64,000 nucleotides of DNA from Euglena gracilis (GCA_039621445.1 CP154954.1:67862714-67926713), one strand, 5' to 3'; shown: positions 1 through 62,106, counted from the stretch's first letter. Program-made: numbers and translations. The notes: a model not told the origin generated them from the sequence alone.

Positions 1-719
1 GAAGAACATTCCTTAACCTTTCTTTCCCTTTTATTCTCTGAAACAGATCGGTCTCACTGTTGTTGTTCGGCCATTTTAATAAAATGCGCAAAGTGAAGCG
101 CGTTGTTCCTCCCCGCGCTCCTGATTTCACGGCAACAAATGTCCAAGTTTCCCAACACAATTTTGTGCCCATTTCGTCCAAATTCCACAAATCTTTCAGC
201 AAAATTCCATCTTTTTTTAAACCAAAAATGTCGATTTTATAACCTAAAGCTATCGGTATTTCGCCAATATTGTGCCGATCGTGTGGCACCTACCGGCGCG
301 ATGTGGATGACATTGGCTGGCAAACCGTCCTTGGTTGGCAAGGACCAAGCAAAGAGAATCTGCTGTGATGTGGCTCTTCAAGTGGAATAGGGTGTTGCCT
401 TCAGTTATTTACTTTTCAATATTTGCAGCAGTTGCAATATGCCTGTGAAGATTAGCAATTTGTGTGCATCTTTATGTACACACATAAACACATCGACAGG
501 CAAACAGACAGGTGGACAGACCGATGGATATGTGATAAGCATTATGTGTATGTGTGTATGCACAAGCATTCTTGTGTGTGTATGCATTTGCATAGAAACA
601 CACATGTAGACATGCACAAACTGTGCGCATGTGTGCCCATATATACCCTTCAATTCAGGTAGCACACCATCACTGCCCATGGAAATGTGGGGAAGAAGCG
701 TTCCCAAAGCGTCCTGAAC

Positions 720-49310
<48,591 letters not shown>

Positions 49311-49385
49311 CTGAAGTGGGAGTATACTTGAATTTACTTTATGATAACAATCAAACCATCAAATAATCAAATGGGCGAATATAAT

Positions 49386-49660
49386 AGCAGCAGCAGCAGT
49401 AGTAGCAGCAGCAGCAGCACCATCAGCAGCAGTAGTTGTAGCAGCAGCAGCAGTAGCAGCAGCAGCAGCAATTGTAGTAGTACCTCCCCCCCCTTGCCGT
49501 TGACACGCCAATGTTCCAGGAGAGTGCCGTTGACACGGGGTGTGTGTCAACGACACGCCATGTCAATGTCACTGTGATTCAATAGGTGGTGTTCCGGAAA
49601 AGTGCCGTTGACACGGGAGGTGTGTCAACGACACGCCGTGTCAACGACAAGGGGGGGGGG
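49386..49660. repeat. (AGC)n array plus a duplicated GTTGACAC unit
   Basis: AGC/AGT trinucleotides to 49481. Then two copies of an about 95-bp unit carrying GTGCCGTTGACACGG and GTGTCAACGACACG, which are inverted relative to each other inside each unit. No gene seen. Confidence 0.8.
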
Positions 49661-50220
49661 AGGTAGCAGCAGTTGTAATAGTGAGAATAAAAATGAAATA
49701 ATAATAATGATAATGAATGAAAATGAATGGGAAAAAACATCAAAATACTTTGGAAATACTATCATTTTAAAAGAAGCAAAAACTCAACATATTCCCAATT
49801 ATTACCCCCTGTTTCTTTGTTCGTTGCACACAATTTATTGTTCATTGAAGCTCTTTCTGTTGCACAAGAGTATAAGCAATATTGGAGGACAGGACACACC
49901 ACCAAGGCTGCTGCCGAGACCCCATCAGGGAACAGGTCCGCAAGGTCCACCACCCGGTGGGGCCAAACCCGCTGGAACGCTGGGAGGGACCGATGCACAG
50001 ATTCTCTTGGTGACCCCTGGGGGGCCCCTTTTCCTCCGGGCCCAAACCCACCAACCTCCTGGGGGGTCACACAGATGTGAAATGAATCTATGGACCGATG
50101 CTAACGCCAAAATATACGCCAACGCTCACACATATTCCAGTGAAGACGAAGGTGGAAACGTCATCACACAAAAAATGCATCCAACAAGAACACAAGAAAC
50201 AAGACACACTCTATCCCCAT

Positions 50221-50550
50221 CAGGCTTTTGCTTAAGGACCCGGGGGGGTCCACTGGCTAGCCATTTTGCTAGACTAGAAAAAAGGACTAGCTAGACCCCC
50301 CCCGACTGGGAAAAAAATCCCATGGCACTGTGTGCCGGGGTGGAAATGATGCTTTGAATGTTTTTTTTTGGCGAATTTTATTTCAAAAATAATCCCAAAA
50401 ATGGCGAAAATGGCATTTTCGGCAAGTTTTTTGGGTCCAAAATTTTTCTCGGCCCTTCGCGCCTAACAGTTTTTTAGAACCTCTCCGGTCCTGATCCACA
50501 CCCAACCACCCACCCACCCCCCCACCCCCCCCTGGGGGGGGGAGGCGGGG
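50221..50550. mobile_element. MITE related to candidate 2, right end unclear
   Basis: Left end CAGGCTTTTGCTTAAGGACC is identical to candidate 2, and the interior (gactagctagacccccc, aaaaatggcgaaaatggca) is similar. I could not place the right TIR. Confidence 0.55.
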
Positions 50551-50983
50551 GTCAATTTTGGGGTCCCAAAAATGTGCTTCCTGTCGAAAACAGAGGATAA
50601 CCGCGCCTCCGGCAGGGCTCCCACTTGGCCCAACCCTCCCTCCCCTTATGAGGAGTCCAGACGGCAGAGGGGTCCAGACTCACCTGCCCACCCCCTCCCG
50701 GTCACCAAACTTAAAAAAAAACCACTCACCCCCACTCACAGCATTCCCAAAACAGTCCGGGTGGGTGGGTAACAAGTTTTGGAGGGGGGAGCCAGTAATG
50801 GTTCACCTGTTTTGGAAAACCTCTGTGCACAACCAAAATGTTAGAGAGTATGTGATGGCATGAAATCACATTTGACACAGTGCATTTGGTACAGTTGCCA
50901 TCACTAAAGAAGAACGTTGGTCACGACGCAGCGGCGCTGAAACGATACAGTCCGCGGCGATCCCTCGCCATGCCGCCCTTCAC

Positions 50984-51104
50984 CCACTCGTAGCTGGCCT
51001 GGTCCATCGGGTCGTCATCGTCGGTGGTGACGATCAGCGTGACGGGCGGCTCGCTGGGGTTCCCATCCGGGGACCGCGCCCGCAGCCGGCAGCGGAAGGC
51101 GTCG
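50984..51104 (-). CDS. Exon with fibronectin type III-like end (candidate)
   Basis: Acceptor cagcctgccag, phase 2 in. Reads DAFRCRLRARSPDGNPSEPP then VTLIVTT, which resembles the last strands of an FN3 domain (FRVRAxNxxGxSxPSxxVxxxT). Taking donor TGG|GTGAAG gives phase 0, compatible with exon L1; alternatively the frame runs to a TGA near 50920, making this a terminal exon. So this is either the N-terminal part of the channel gene or the end of another gene. Confidence 0.6.
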
Positions 51105-51776
51105 CTGGCAGGCTGGCAAGGACATGCCGTACAGACCGGGGCACCAGCACACAAGAGAGCCCCAACCAGACCAAGACAAGAAAAATGAGGACACAATGCA
51201 CACTTTCGAACCGTCCGGCTGTTGATACAGCCAAAATTCATCTCTGACATTGGGGAGAGTTGTGGACAAAGATTAGGGGGAATTTTCATGGTCAGACACA
51301 CAGGAGATAACCTTAAGACACATGATATTTTGTTGTCGTTGTCAGGAGTTACTAGGAATTGTCGAAACTTGGCATTCTGGTATGATCATCATCCTTGCAG
51401 TAATTCTTTGGATTGCATGCCATGCTTCTTCTGTTGCCCAAAGACTACCAATGTTTGTCTCTGACCGGGGTGGGGGGTATTGGTGAGCACATTAGAATGG
51501 CCAATAACAATAGAATATCCATTGCCGACAGCCAAACATCAGACAACCACAAAAGCAAAAAAAAGTCGTCGACTTTTCCTGCTTTTCCACACGAGTTCAT
51601 TTTCCTTTTGGTGGAATTGGTGATCAAAGGAAGCCTGGCATCGGCAAATAGCTGGAATATCTATCTGGATGGGATTGCGTTGAAGAAATGGTGCACAACA
51701 CGCTTCTTTGAACCCAACAAAAAAAGAATTTCGTTGCTTAGGGTGCTCTCATTTTCAGAATAACCTGTGGAGCAAT

Positions 51777-51778
<2 letters not shown>

Positions 51779-51866
<88 letters not shown>
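51779..51866. repeat. (TA)n array
   Basis: Followed by CAACTTCAAACATCAATAT, as at 44970, suggesting a shared mobile sequence with a (TA)n end. Confidence 0.9.
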
Positions 51867-51868
<2 letters not shown>

Positions 51869-52741
51869 ACTTCAAACATCAATATATATATATATGTATG
51901 TATACCCCCCGGGGGGGCGGGGAGGGGGGTTACATTCCACTCTGAAAAAACCAGTCAGTCACTTTTTCCGAAAAAACCAGTCAGTCACTTTATCCCACAG
52001 GGGGGGGGGGTCGGCCACTCTTCAGGAGGCAATGAAATTTTGCCAAAAAATCTCAAAAAATACAAAAAATCTGCGGCGCCTTCGGCGCCAGGCCAGCCAC
52101 TTCTTCATTTTCGGGCCTACCTCACCTCCGGGGGGGGGGGGGGCTCTGGGCCAAAAAACCAGTCAGTCACTCTGGAAAAACCAGTCAGTCACCCCCCCGG
52201 GGGGTGGGGTAGGACAGGTGTTAAGCAATGGTATGCTGTGGAGACAAAATAATAATAAATAAATAAATAAATAAAGAAGCAGCAAAAATCATCGAAAAAT
52301 AATTCTTCCTTTTGCACAACTTCGTCCGTCGTTTATTCACAGTTTATTAATTCGCCATCTCTATCATTTATCCATCCACAATTGTTCTTCCAATTTTTTT
52401 GCAGCATTGTCGGGATTTGTTGGGATGCGCCAGGTTTTGCTGGGTTTTGTTGGATTTTGCCACTGGAGGTGCTTGCCAGCGACCAAACAAATAACCCAAA
52501 CACATTCCAAATGCATTTGGGAAATGCAGAGCACATCCAAAAAAAACAACCAGAATCAAAGAAATGACTGCCATTTCTTGGATCATTTTGGGTGTGTAAT
52601 TTTCTCCTGCTGGTAGCACAGTAATTTATTTTAAAAAAAATCGCACCACCTGGGCGCGTATGTTTAAATCTGTAAATGTTGATGTTTGGATCAAAACAGA
52701 CACATCCATACATCTGCCTGTCTGCTTGCATAATATCAACC

Positions 52742-53040
52742 GGCAGCCCGAAACTACTGCCCCCCCCCGGGGGGGCCCAGTAGTTAATCCGGGGGGTCAA
52801 AATAGTTTTTTTTGCGTTAATGATGGAATAGGGTTAGGTGCGCGACTTAGGCTTAGGGTTAGGCCTAACTTGTACACCGAACACCCGTCTATAAGTTAGT
52901 CTCTAACCCTCTCTAACTCTAACTCTATTTCGCGCACCTAACCCTATACCATCATTAACGCAAAAAAAACTATTTTGACCCCCCGGATTAACTACTGGGC
53001 CCCCCCCCCCCCCCGGGGGGGCCAGTAGTTTCGGGCTGCC
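52742..53040. mobile_element. Foldback element with TTAGGG-like core
   Basis: Long inverted arms: GGCAGCCCGAAACTACTG.. at the left and its complement at the right, extending through AGTAGTTAATCCGGGGGGTC and GCGTTAATGATGGAATAGGG to a central region with CTTAGGGTTAGG. Perfect 8-bp duplication TATCAACC at 52734-52741 and 53041-53048. Confidence 0.9.
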
Positions 53041-53228
53041 TATCAACCTTATCAACTGATAATTCACACCTGGAAAAATTTAGTTGGTAAAAAACGTGGA
53101 TCATGTTGGAAACAAAGGGTAAAGGACTATGTGCCTGCAGGAGCTGACAATCTGTAATGGTGTGACTTGCATGTATGGACCTATTCGCACACCATAGCAC
53201 ATGCATTTGCCCCGTACACGCACACCAC

Positions 53229-53327
53229 AAACGCAGATTCAGGGCGGTCAAAGCAAGCCTGTCCCAAGCAGCTCTCCACAATGGCATCCCGGAACTTATC
53301 CCGGATGGCTGACACCTGCACCTGGTC
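53229..53327 (-). CDS. Exon of unknown function (upstream block)
   Basis: Acceptor cactgcacag, donor TTT|GTGGTG, phase 0 to 0. Reads DQVQVSAIRDKFRDAIVESC, helical, then LGQACFDRPES. Not recognised. Confidence 0.5.
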
Positions 53328-54594
53328 CTGTGCAGTGGCCGCCATTCAGGGGCCGCGGAGGAATGGGTCACGCCATGGCCTGTTGATGGAGGGACCAAAC
53401 CATACAATGCGCTGCTGGCCCACCCGTGGTTACTTCGGCTCTCCCAAAAACAAGTCAGTCAATTTTACAGAAAGCCCCACCAATCCCAGGTCCCGGACTG
53501 GGGGGAGTGACTCTTCTATAATGCAACTGGCAGAAACGATTGGGGGGGGGGGAGAAGAACATCGTCATAACACGACATGGAAAGAACACAGCATTCTTGA
53601 ATAGGTGGGGATGATGTGGGGCTGTTCCCTAGTACACCCCAACTTGGGACAGCCAGCCATATGCACCATATATAACACCCCATGCTCACAGCATTCCAAG
53701 CCATCCCTGACAATTCTGACATTTTTTTTTAAGTTTGCTTGTGCTAGGGGATATTTTCAGATGCCCAAACATACGCAACCAGTTGCTCATGTTTGGGGAG
53801 AGGTTCACAGCTGAAGTGGGGTATTGGAAAACCAACCAACAATTTCGAAAAAAAAATGACCAAACAGCAACAACAAAAAACAATTTTGGAACAAGATTTT
53901 TGATGCCATATTTGGAATGCCGCTTCCTTCTGCCGTTACAATGTCATGTCAGAAAAATACTTCATTTCATCCTTCATTCCGTCCACCAGGGCTCCTTTGG
54001 GGGGGGTGTAAGGCGAACAGCGGCCAATAGGTTGCTTATATTTAGGGGTTGCCCATGACTAAAGAAAACAAGACCTTTCCCATTCCAAAATCAGCAACGG
54101 GAAACTTGTGAGGAGAGGAGCATGATTTCCTTTGGGAGGCCCCACCCCTGAAAAATAATCCCCCACCCACGGTGCCCACAGTGTTCGCATTGCAATGAAT
54201 AGGATGGAGTTTGGTTATTTCAAGGCAGGGCTTCGCCTTACGACCCTGGTGGACCTGCAAGGCCCCTCAAGGGCCCACCGAATGGAGCCAAAACCAAGCG
54301 GAGTTGGAGACGGTATTTTCAGATCTGCTAAAATGGGCTGAAAATGGGTGAAACATGCCCACAGCAGTAATCCCCAGCTCAAATTATCGCTTCAAAAAAT
54401 CCTCTTTTTTAATAAATAGGTCATTCTTGAGCTGTTTTGCAGTTTTGAATTTTTTCCTGCCAAATTCAAATTGCCCTCGGGAACTGAAAATTGCTGATTC
54501 GGGGGAGAAGGATCAGGGCCGGAAAAAAGGCGGCTGGCTGGCTCTGCAGTGGGTCCCTTGACGCTTCAGGGCCAAGCAAGCTGGCGCACTTGAC

Positions 54595-54690
54595 AGGCAC
54601 AACCGGGTCCATGTATTGTGCGCGATATACAACAGGAGCGGGAGAGGAGAGGATGCTGGTGGTCAGTTTGCCGTCCTCCATGAGGGGGAG
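54595..54690 (-). CDS. Exon of unknown function (upstream block)
   Basis: Acceptor cttgaacag; LPLMEDGKLTTSILSSPAPV then VYRAQYMDPVVP to donor CCT|GTCAAG, phase 0 to 0. The frame stays open further (KCASLLGPEASR). Beta-strand-like; no family recognised. Confidence 0.5.
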
Positions 54691-55278
54691 CTGTTCAAGC
54701 TATAGCTGCACCAAAGTCATTGGGACAAACACAGTCATTTTCAGGTCTTTTGCTGGCTCCCGTGTCGACAAATTTGGGTTTGGGATGCCCACCGGGGGAA
54801 ATCGACACAGTGAAAAGGTGGGAGATGACAGATGAGATTTGGACAAGCATGCCATTAGGGGGATTGGGAATGGTGTGGACCATTCCATTGCTCACTGGTC
54901 CCCCAGGGTTGGGGGTCCGTCTCTCTGGCACTCTGGCACAAAGCGCTCAAAATCAAAGGAGTTTGGGCAAATCTTTCAAAAACTTTCTGGCATCTTTGGT
55001 GCCGGGATTTTTGGTGCTTTGATGACAGAAAAACCAAGGAGTTTTCAAATGCCAGCACTTTGCTCTTTGGCACCAAACTGAGAGAATCAGCTCAAACGAC
55101 CACCAGCATTGTCTCTACAAAGGTCAGGGTGGAAGACAGACTTCCAAAATAAACGACGAGGGTGGTCGAACCTTGACTGGTAGCAGACGCAGCTTTCGGA
55201 TGCGTCTAAATAAAGGGGAAAAAACAGAAATACAAATGCAGTCCAAAAAGGCTAAACAGAGAGAAAGAGGCAATATAC

Positions 55279-55332
55279 TTGCTGCAAGTTGGCCGGAGGC
55301 TTCTGCCGCCCACTGCCAAAGGTGGCATTGCC
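55279..55332 (-). CDS. Small exon of unknown function (upstream block)
   Basis: Acceptor ttagcaccag and donor CAA|GTATAT bound 18 codons, GNATFGSGRQKPPANLQQ, phase 0 to 0. A second possible 34-nt exon lies at 55172-55205 (acceptor atttag, donor AAG|GTTCGA), but its phase does not fit. Confidence 0.45.
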
Positions 55333-55539
55333 CTGGTGCTAAAGTTCCTGCCCTCCCCCCGCCTCATTTTTTGAACAAGCACACATACAATACACACATA
55401 TATGTATACGGCAGCAACAAACTATGTCCCCCCTGGGGCGAGTCTGTACAGTCTGTACAGTTCATCCCAGGTCCCACCTTTGGGGAAAGTTGGGGTTACG
55501 GATGGGGATAGGGTTAGGGCTATGGCCAGTCACCCACCC

Positions 55540-55880
55540 CTTTGAGCCCCGCATCGCCCTGCATCGCCCTCATCGCCCCGCATCGCTCCAGTAACCGCAA
55601 GCGCCCCAGTAACCACATCCGCTCCATGTTCACATCCCGGCATCTGCTCCAGTGGCCGCACCCGCCGCTATCCCGCCACATACATGGAGCAGATGCGGCA
55701 GATGCGGCTACTGGAGCAGATGGCGGGATGCAGCCACTGGATGCGGTGGAACTGGCCACTGGAGGAGATGCGGCTACTGAAGCAGATGCAGGGCTTGATA
55801 CAGCGGATGTGGCTACGGCACCAGAAAGAGGGATGCAGCTACAATACCAGCATTCCGCATCCACTCCAATTCCCGCATGC
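55540..55880. repeat. Inverted minisatellite of GATGCGG units
   Basis: The left part has CATCCGC/CGCATC units, the right part the complement (GAGCAGATGCGGCTACTG), around a centre near 55680. Open in several frames but compositionally a repeat. Confidence 0.75.
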
Positions 55881-56629
55881 CATCATCCCACATCCACTCT
55901 AATACCACATTCCTGCATCCGCTGGCCAAATCCCACACACACACAAAGTGGCACAAAATGGTCAAATAATTGTCAAAATGGGCCAGAAATGACCAAAAGT
56001 GGCCAAAAATCACCAAAAAGTGCCTTAAAATTGCCAAAAAAAAATGGCCAAAAAGAATAGCCCAATGCAGGAGAAAGTGGCCTAAAAACCAAAAGTGGGC
56101 AAAAGCAGCCAAGAGTGGTCAAAAATAATCAAAGGGGCCAAAAAGGGCCAAAAAGGGGCAAAACTGTCCAAAAACGACCCAAAATGGCCCAAAAAAAAGG
56201 CAAATTTCCAAAAAAAAAGCCAAAAATGGCCTGACTTTTAATCTGAATTTTGGCCAATTTTCGGAAAAGGGGTACACGCTCCCTGAATCCACTGGAAGTT
56301 GCCCGAATTCGGGGGCTTCCGGGCGAAATGGACCGAAAAATCCACCGAGTGGGACCCGGGATAAACTATACGGACCCCCCCCTAGATGAACAATATGCCC
56401 CCCCTGGGGGGGGGGGTATGCAATTCATTGCTGCCAAGTACATATATAGGATATCCTGAATCTATTCCCATTTCTTTTGGGAGGGAGAACTGATATTGAT
56501 TCACAAATACCACAAGCCAATAAGGGCACAAACTGCATTACGGAAACACGTCCAAAGAAGAAATTATAAATGAATAAACAAGAGGGGGAACATGTGTGAC
56601 CAGCCGAAAAACCCCCTGCAACCCCCACC

Positions 56630-56869
56630 CAGGGGTTTTTTTAAGACCGGGGGGGAGGAGGGGAGGGGGTCAGCACCCACCCACCCTCTGGGGTGGGCCC
56701 CCCGGGGGGGGGGGGACCACCCACTTTTGCCCGAAAATGATCAAAAATGCTTAAAAAAAAAGCACCATTTTCAAAATTTTCGGCGCCTTCGGCGCCAAAA
56801 AAGAAAAACACACCAGCCCCTACCCCCCCCCACAGGGGAGGGGGTCCAAGACTAAAAAAAAAAAACCTG
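56630..56869. mobile_element. hAT-like MITE 5 (CAGGGG subfamily)
   Basis: TIRs CAGGGGTTTTTTTAAGACC and GACTAAAAAAAAAAAACCTG; duplications CCCCCACC (56622-56629) and CCCCCATC (56870-56877). The interior palindrome CGGCGCCTTCGGCGCC is typical of the family. Confidence 0.85.
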
Positions 56870-57340
56870 CCCCCATCCCCTTTTCAACGCAACCCATGCC
56901 CATGCTTGGATGACTTCCGTCCTCATGGAGACAATGCACTGGTGAGAAGCAGCAGATGAGCTGAACAAGCTAGCAAAAGCAAGCATGGGGGCAAAATGAA
57001 AACAAATCCACTCATAAAAACTAACCAAAATGATGACACGGGCATCTTATCTAAAGAAGGCTGCATATTGACCATCTCTGCCATTTTGAAAGGAACCTTC
57101 AATAGAATCACTGGCTTGGAGATGAGAACGGTCATTGTGCAAAACTTTCCTGCTTAAACTGGATAACGACGACAGCAAGCAAGTCGTGCCCACCCAACAG
57201 GATAAGGGGAAACTACGCAGTGCCATGGGTCAGGAATAAACTGGAGGGCATGTTCAAATCCCTCCAGAAAGTGTGTGAACTGTGGTTCACCTCCGTGCCA
57301 TCGCTTCGAAGTCAGAAGTGAGAATTTAGTAGTCGGTGAC

Positions 57341-57406
57341 CTCCTCCATCCCCTCTGGATTGCCCCACACTGTGTCGCCGTACTTGTTCCATGTCGCTTC
57401 CTCGTG
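57341..57406 (-). CDS. Exon of unknown function (upstream block)
   Basis: Strong acceptor ccgtctcttctgcag and donor GAG|GTCACC, 22 codons, HEEATWNKYGDTVWGNPEGM. Reading past the donor gives VTDY and TAA. Not recognised. Confidence 0.6.
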
Positions 57407-59240
57407 CTGCAGAAGAGACGGAATGCATTCCAAATTCCACTTTGGAGCCTGGTTCACAGCTCAGGGAGTGCACAGCTCAAAAATGATCACATTGCCAATA
57501 AATATACTAGTTGGTCCGGAAGAGTCAAAATAAATTTTCCGCGTGTGCAGACCCTCCGGAGGGGGGATTGGGCGGGCACCCCCACCCTGATCGACTTTTC
57601 CTTGTCTCGACAACACCCCATACTGGAAAACCCCAATCCCATCCTCCCTCTTCCTTTTTCTTGTCATAAACAATGGTTGAAGATCGAGGACCTTTGGCGA
57701 CCAAACTCGCACTTGACTGGCGTTGGAATTCTGGTCCGCCACCTCTCCCCACAACATTCTTATGAATCTGCCCTTCAAATGGCCGTTTTGTGTTTGGGCA
57801 CTATGGGTGCAGAAGCCTCTGAACTTATCTGTGTGTGTTGCAGTGTGTTGGGGGGGGGGCTCAAAGCACAGCCAGCGTTGGACTTGGTGAGGAATCCATT
57901 CCAATGATCAAGCAGTAAGGGGAAGACGCGAAGCAAGGAAAGCAAACAACAAAATATTTTTTGGTGCTTCTTGCCAAAAAGAAAAACGAGGAAAACACCC
58001 CACCCATCATGAAGTGGCCCCAGGAAAGAACTCTCTGGCATGCTTTTTTTCCGGCTCCTCAGCAACGCGCGTGTAGACTCCACCCTCAAGACCACTCAGC
58101 ACACAACCCTTCACGTGGATTTCACAGAGCCTAAAAAAAAAGGCAAAAAACGCCCAGATTTCACCTGAACTGTTGAACCATGTGGGGAACTGAGTCAGGG
58201 CTTCAAAGACGAAGGACTCACAATGGGGGGTTTCAGCGTTTTATTGGGAGATTCAAATCTGAACTTTCTGAAAAATGGTGTGCACGCTGAAAAACACCAA
58301 GATTGAGCCCGTTCCCTGGGCACCAGCACTAGACTGGCAGATGACGCAGGTCCCAACATGCAGGATCGCCGTGGGACCAAAGAGTTTAAAGGGTGGGTTA
58401 GAAAGCCAGGTTACGAAAATAGTGGATCATTGCGCACATGCACAATAGAAAATTGAAAAGCTCGAATGCGAGTTAGGCTGGCCTGAGAGAGTACACAACC
58501 CTTCCTAATAATATACACCAAATAATATACCCCCACCAAAAAGTAATACCCCCCTCCCCGGCTGGGGTCTTTGGCTGCCCCGATAAAATACCTCCCCTCC
58601 TGCTGCACCCCAGAGAGAGAGAAATTGAGCAAGGCAGAAAATGCTCAATTTCTGTCCAAAACAGCACATTTTTCTTGGCAAAAATGACTGGTACCAAAAG
58701 GTTGTGGGAGCACCAACCTAAAACAAAGTGTCAAAAATGTGCAAATGCACATGGAAAAAAAAGGACTTTTGGGGTGTCTCTTTGAGTATGAAAAGTTTGC
58801 CCAAATAACACATCCCCCAGATATAATAAAATAATCCTCCCCCTGACGCCCAACTTTGGGGTCCAAATAATATACACCCAGGCAAATTATTGGGGGGAGG
58901 TTGACTCAGATTCCTTGCAGATTAAATCCTTATGGGTATCCTTTCCTTCGTGTTCAGGGGTGGCCAAATGCCCTGGCAATCTCCACAGTAGCACAGCATC
59001 CATAGCAAAACACAAATCTACACATTTTTGGCATACCCTGAGCAAGTCCTTCATGTCTTCTAAATGGTCATACCACCGATCCAGGGACATCGTGCAATCA
59101 TCAATAGTGACCAGCAGCCACAGAGCTGGATCAAAATCGTTCTGTCGTGAAAATGTCAAACCCAGCAAACCAAAGAGAACCTTTGTCCAGCATTCCCTGG
59201 CCATCGCCCCCCCCCGCTGCTTCCTCTCCTCGGTCAGGAC

Positions 59241-59375
59241 TTGCGAGAGGTCGCAAAGGTCCCAGCCAGCCCTGCCCGTAGCCCCGGACTCCCCCTGGTG
59301 GCGGCGCAGCGCAGCCTCCATCTCCGCCACCATCTCCTGCGCCACCCCCACCACGTGGTCCCTGCCTCGCAGTCG
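59241..59375 (-). CDS. Exon of unknown function, helical (upstream block)
   Basis: Acceptor aacgtccag, donor CAA|GTCCTG, 45 codons, phase 0 to 0. Contains VVGVAQEMVAEMEAALRRHQ followed by WDLCDLSQ. Helical; family unknown. Confidence 0.65.
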
Positions 59376-59474
59376 CTGGACGTTCCCATGGGTATAATTG
59401 CTTTTCACTTCCAAACCCGCCACTTGATAGCGTACATGGCGCGCGCGCACGCACGCACGCACGCACACACACAC

Positions 59475-59893
<419 letters not shown>

Positions 59894-59994
59894 AAACAGC
59901 GTAGCATGATGTACGTGTTTTATGTGCGGTGTATATGTGGAAAATATTTGTGTATCCAATTCAGGCGTTTCCGGCCAGTGAGCAATTTCAGAAC

Positions 59995-60070
59995 GTGTAA
60001 GCCAACTCCAAGCGGTTGCGGGGTCTCGGTCTTTCTCTGTTGTGTTGAACGTCAGCTGCGCAGTGGCGCG
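59995..60070 (-). CDS. Exon candidate (upstream block)
   Basis: Acceptor tttcctgcag then RATAQLTFNTTEKDRDPATA; donor ACAC|GTTCTG is tentative. Not recognised. Confidence 0.4.
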
Positions 60071-60647
60071 CTGCAGGAAAGGGATTGCACACACAAACCC
60101 GTGAAAGCTTGTATGGATGCACACACAGGCAGGAATGGCAGAAAATCACTCTCATTCACCTTGACTGCCTCAAATTTTGGGCCGAAACCTTTGGAAAACC
60201 ATTTGTGAAACATAATAAATTTGGGGGTATCTGCGTTTTGGCCAACCTCGATGTTTTCTGTTTTGTTTTTTCTTCAATTGCACTGCTTCCCTCCTCAAAG
60301 AAATAAAATGAATTTTGGTTCATGAAACGAAAGAAATACAAAAGGGGGTGCCTGGTATGGTGGGGTGCACAGGGTTTGGCAGGGAGATGAGCTCCGAGAT
60401 TTCTGAAAATTCTCAGAAATAGGAAATTCAAAGCCATAATAAGAGCAAAGTTTTTTTTATTACCCATTGCAGCCACACCAACACACAAATACCTCTCTGC
60501 AAGGGGTGCGGAATGCAACGTTGAACCTCGAAAAACGCGACCCCCAAAAACAAAAAAAAAACACAAATAAACACAGATAACATCAAAGAAATGCAAGTTG
60601 CATATAAATTCCTTCAGGATCTCCCTCGGGATCTTCAATTTCCCACC

Positions 60648-60908
60648 CAGGGGTTTTTTAAGACCGGGGGGGAGGGGGGGTCCCCCCCACCCACCCACCT
60701 CCTGGGGGGGCCCCAGGGGGCGGGGGGGGGGGGTCCCGGGGGACCCACAAAAAATGGCCGAAAAAATTGCAAAAAGTGCTAAAAATAGCACTTTTTCAGC
60801 GCCTTCGGCGTCGAAAAGTATATCCCACCCCCCTCCAGGGGGACCCCCCCAGGGGGAGGCTCGGCCGGACCCCCCCCCCCGGGGGGTCCACGACTAAAAA
60901 AACCCCTG
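60648..60908. mobile_element. hAT-like MITE 7 (CAGGGG subfamily)
   Basis: TIRs CAGGGGTTTTTTAAGACC and GACTAAAAAAACCCCTG; duplications TTCCCACC (60640-60647) and CTCCCACC (60909-60916). Interior very similar to MITE 5. Confidence 0.85.
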
Positions 60909-61331
60909 CTCCCACCGGAAACAACTGATAAAAATATTCACCTTCTCCAGGAAGCAAAAAAAAATTTCAGGCAAACATGCTTTGATATATCTTGATTAGA
61001 TTTTGGGAACATCAATGTTTCTGAAATTATGCAATCTGTTGGCCAAAAAGTCAAAAAATGACGAAAAATTGACTTTTTGACTGTTTCAAAGCCATCCACC
61101 ACCCATTGTGTGTCTTTGTTTAAACACGAACTCACTTGGCCACCACCATGGGTGGGTGAACCCACCCAAAACAAACCACCAAAAAACCCTCTTAAATTCA
61201 ACATCTTTGAAAGGCCAGCCCAGCCCCTCGGCCTGACTCTGGCAACACACCCGTGCCTGATATAGAGTAATGTGTACCATGGGGGAATTCTTAAGCAGAG
61301 GGGGTGGTGGCTGGCGGCAAGGGTTGCACAC

Positions 61332-61410
61332 ATCCTGGTTGGCTGACATGCGCTGGGCACGAGTGGCCTCGTCCTGGATGCGATGCAGCGCCGTCATCTC
61401 ATAGTCGTAC
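61332..61410 (-). CDS. Exon, helical (upstream block)
   Basis: Acceptor ttgttttgcag, donor GAT|GTGTGC. Reads YDYEMTALHRIQDEATRAQR then MSANQD. Enters in phase 2, completing an Arg codon with the microexon at 61757-61787. Confidence 0.75.
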
Positions 61411-61756
61411 CTGCAAAACAATAATACCAACAAGGGGTGCAACTCACCCAAGGGTCTGCACGACTTGACAGATTTGAGGTAAGAAATTAGGCGGATGGCC
61501 ATTGTACTGGACGTGAAAACTAAAATTACACCCCGCCAGTCAAGAACCCAATAGGAAAAACAAAATCTCATCTGCATTCCCCCTGTTTCAAAGTACATCA
61601 AAAATTACTCTGTAAATTACTTAAAAATTGAACTCGAAATTGCTAAAAAGCTAAAAAAAAATATACGTGGGAATAGGGAGTGACTCAAGTTCCTTCATCA
61701 ACATATTCATTCATTTCATTTATTTGTATCAGCGTTTGGACTGAAAAGAAATGTAC

Positions 61757-61787
61757 CTGCGGTACCACTCTGAGTCGGCGTAGTGTG
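61757..61787 (-). CDS. 31-nt microexon (upstream block)
   Basis: Acceptor cttcacag, donor CGCAG|GTACAT; HYADSEWYR, phase 1 in, phase 2 out. Joined to the next exon it gives EWYRRYDYEM in one frame, so both splice sites and phase support it. Confidence 0.65.
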
Positions 61788-62106
61788 CTGTGAAGAGATA
61801 CAGATACAATGCCTCCCAAGCCAAAACAGGCAAGCACCTGTGGAAGTTTTTTTTTTATCTCCCTTCACTGAACAATCTACAAGACAATGAACCCCATACT
61901 TTGCACCAAATTAATCCAAGATTTTCTGCTTCTTCACCTCACCTGCTTCATTCTCTGAAAAAAAAATCATGCATTCTTTGCAGCACCCAATCGGGAAAAA
62001 ATTCCCAATTGTTTGCAACTCCAGGACTTCTTATCCTATGAATTTTGGAACCTTGTTTGTTGAACCACTGTTCATTCAAATCAAATGAAAAATCAGCATC
62101 GACCAC

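Noticed and set aside
52830-52960. TTAGGG-like repeats as a chromosome end or telomere scar
   Set aside because: They are the core of a foldback element with its own 8-bp target duplication, and recur in the middle of a gene.
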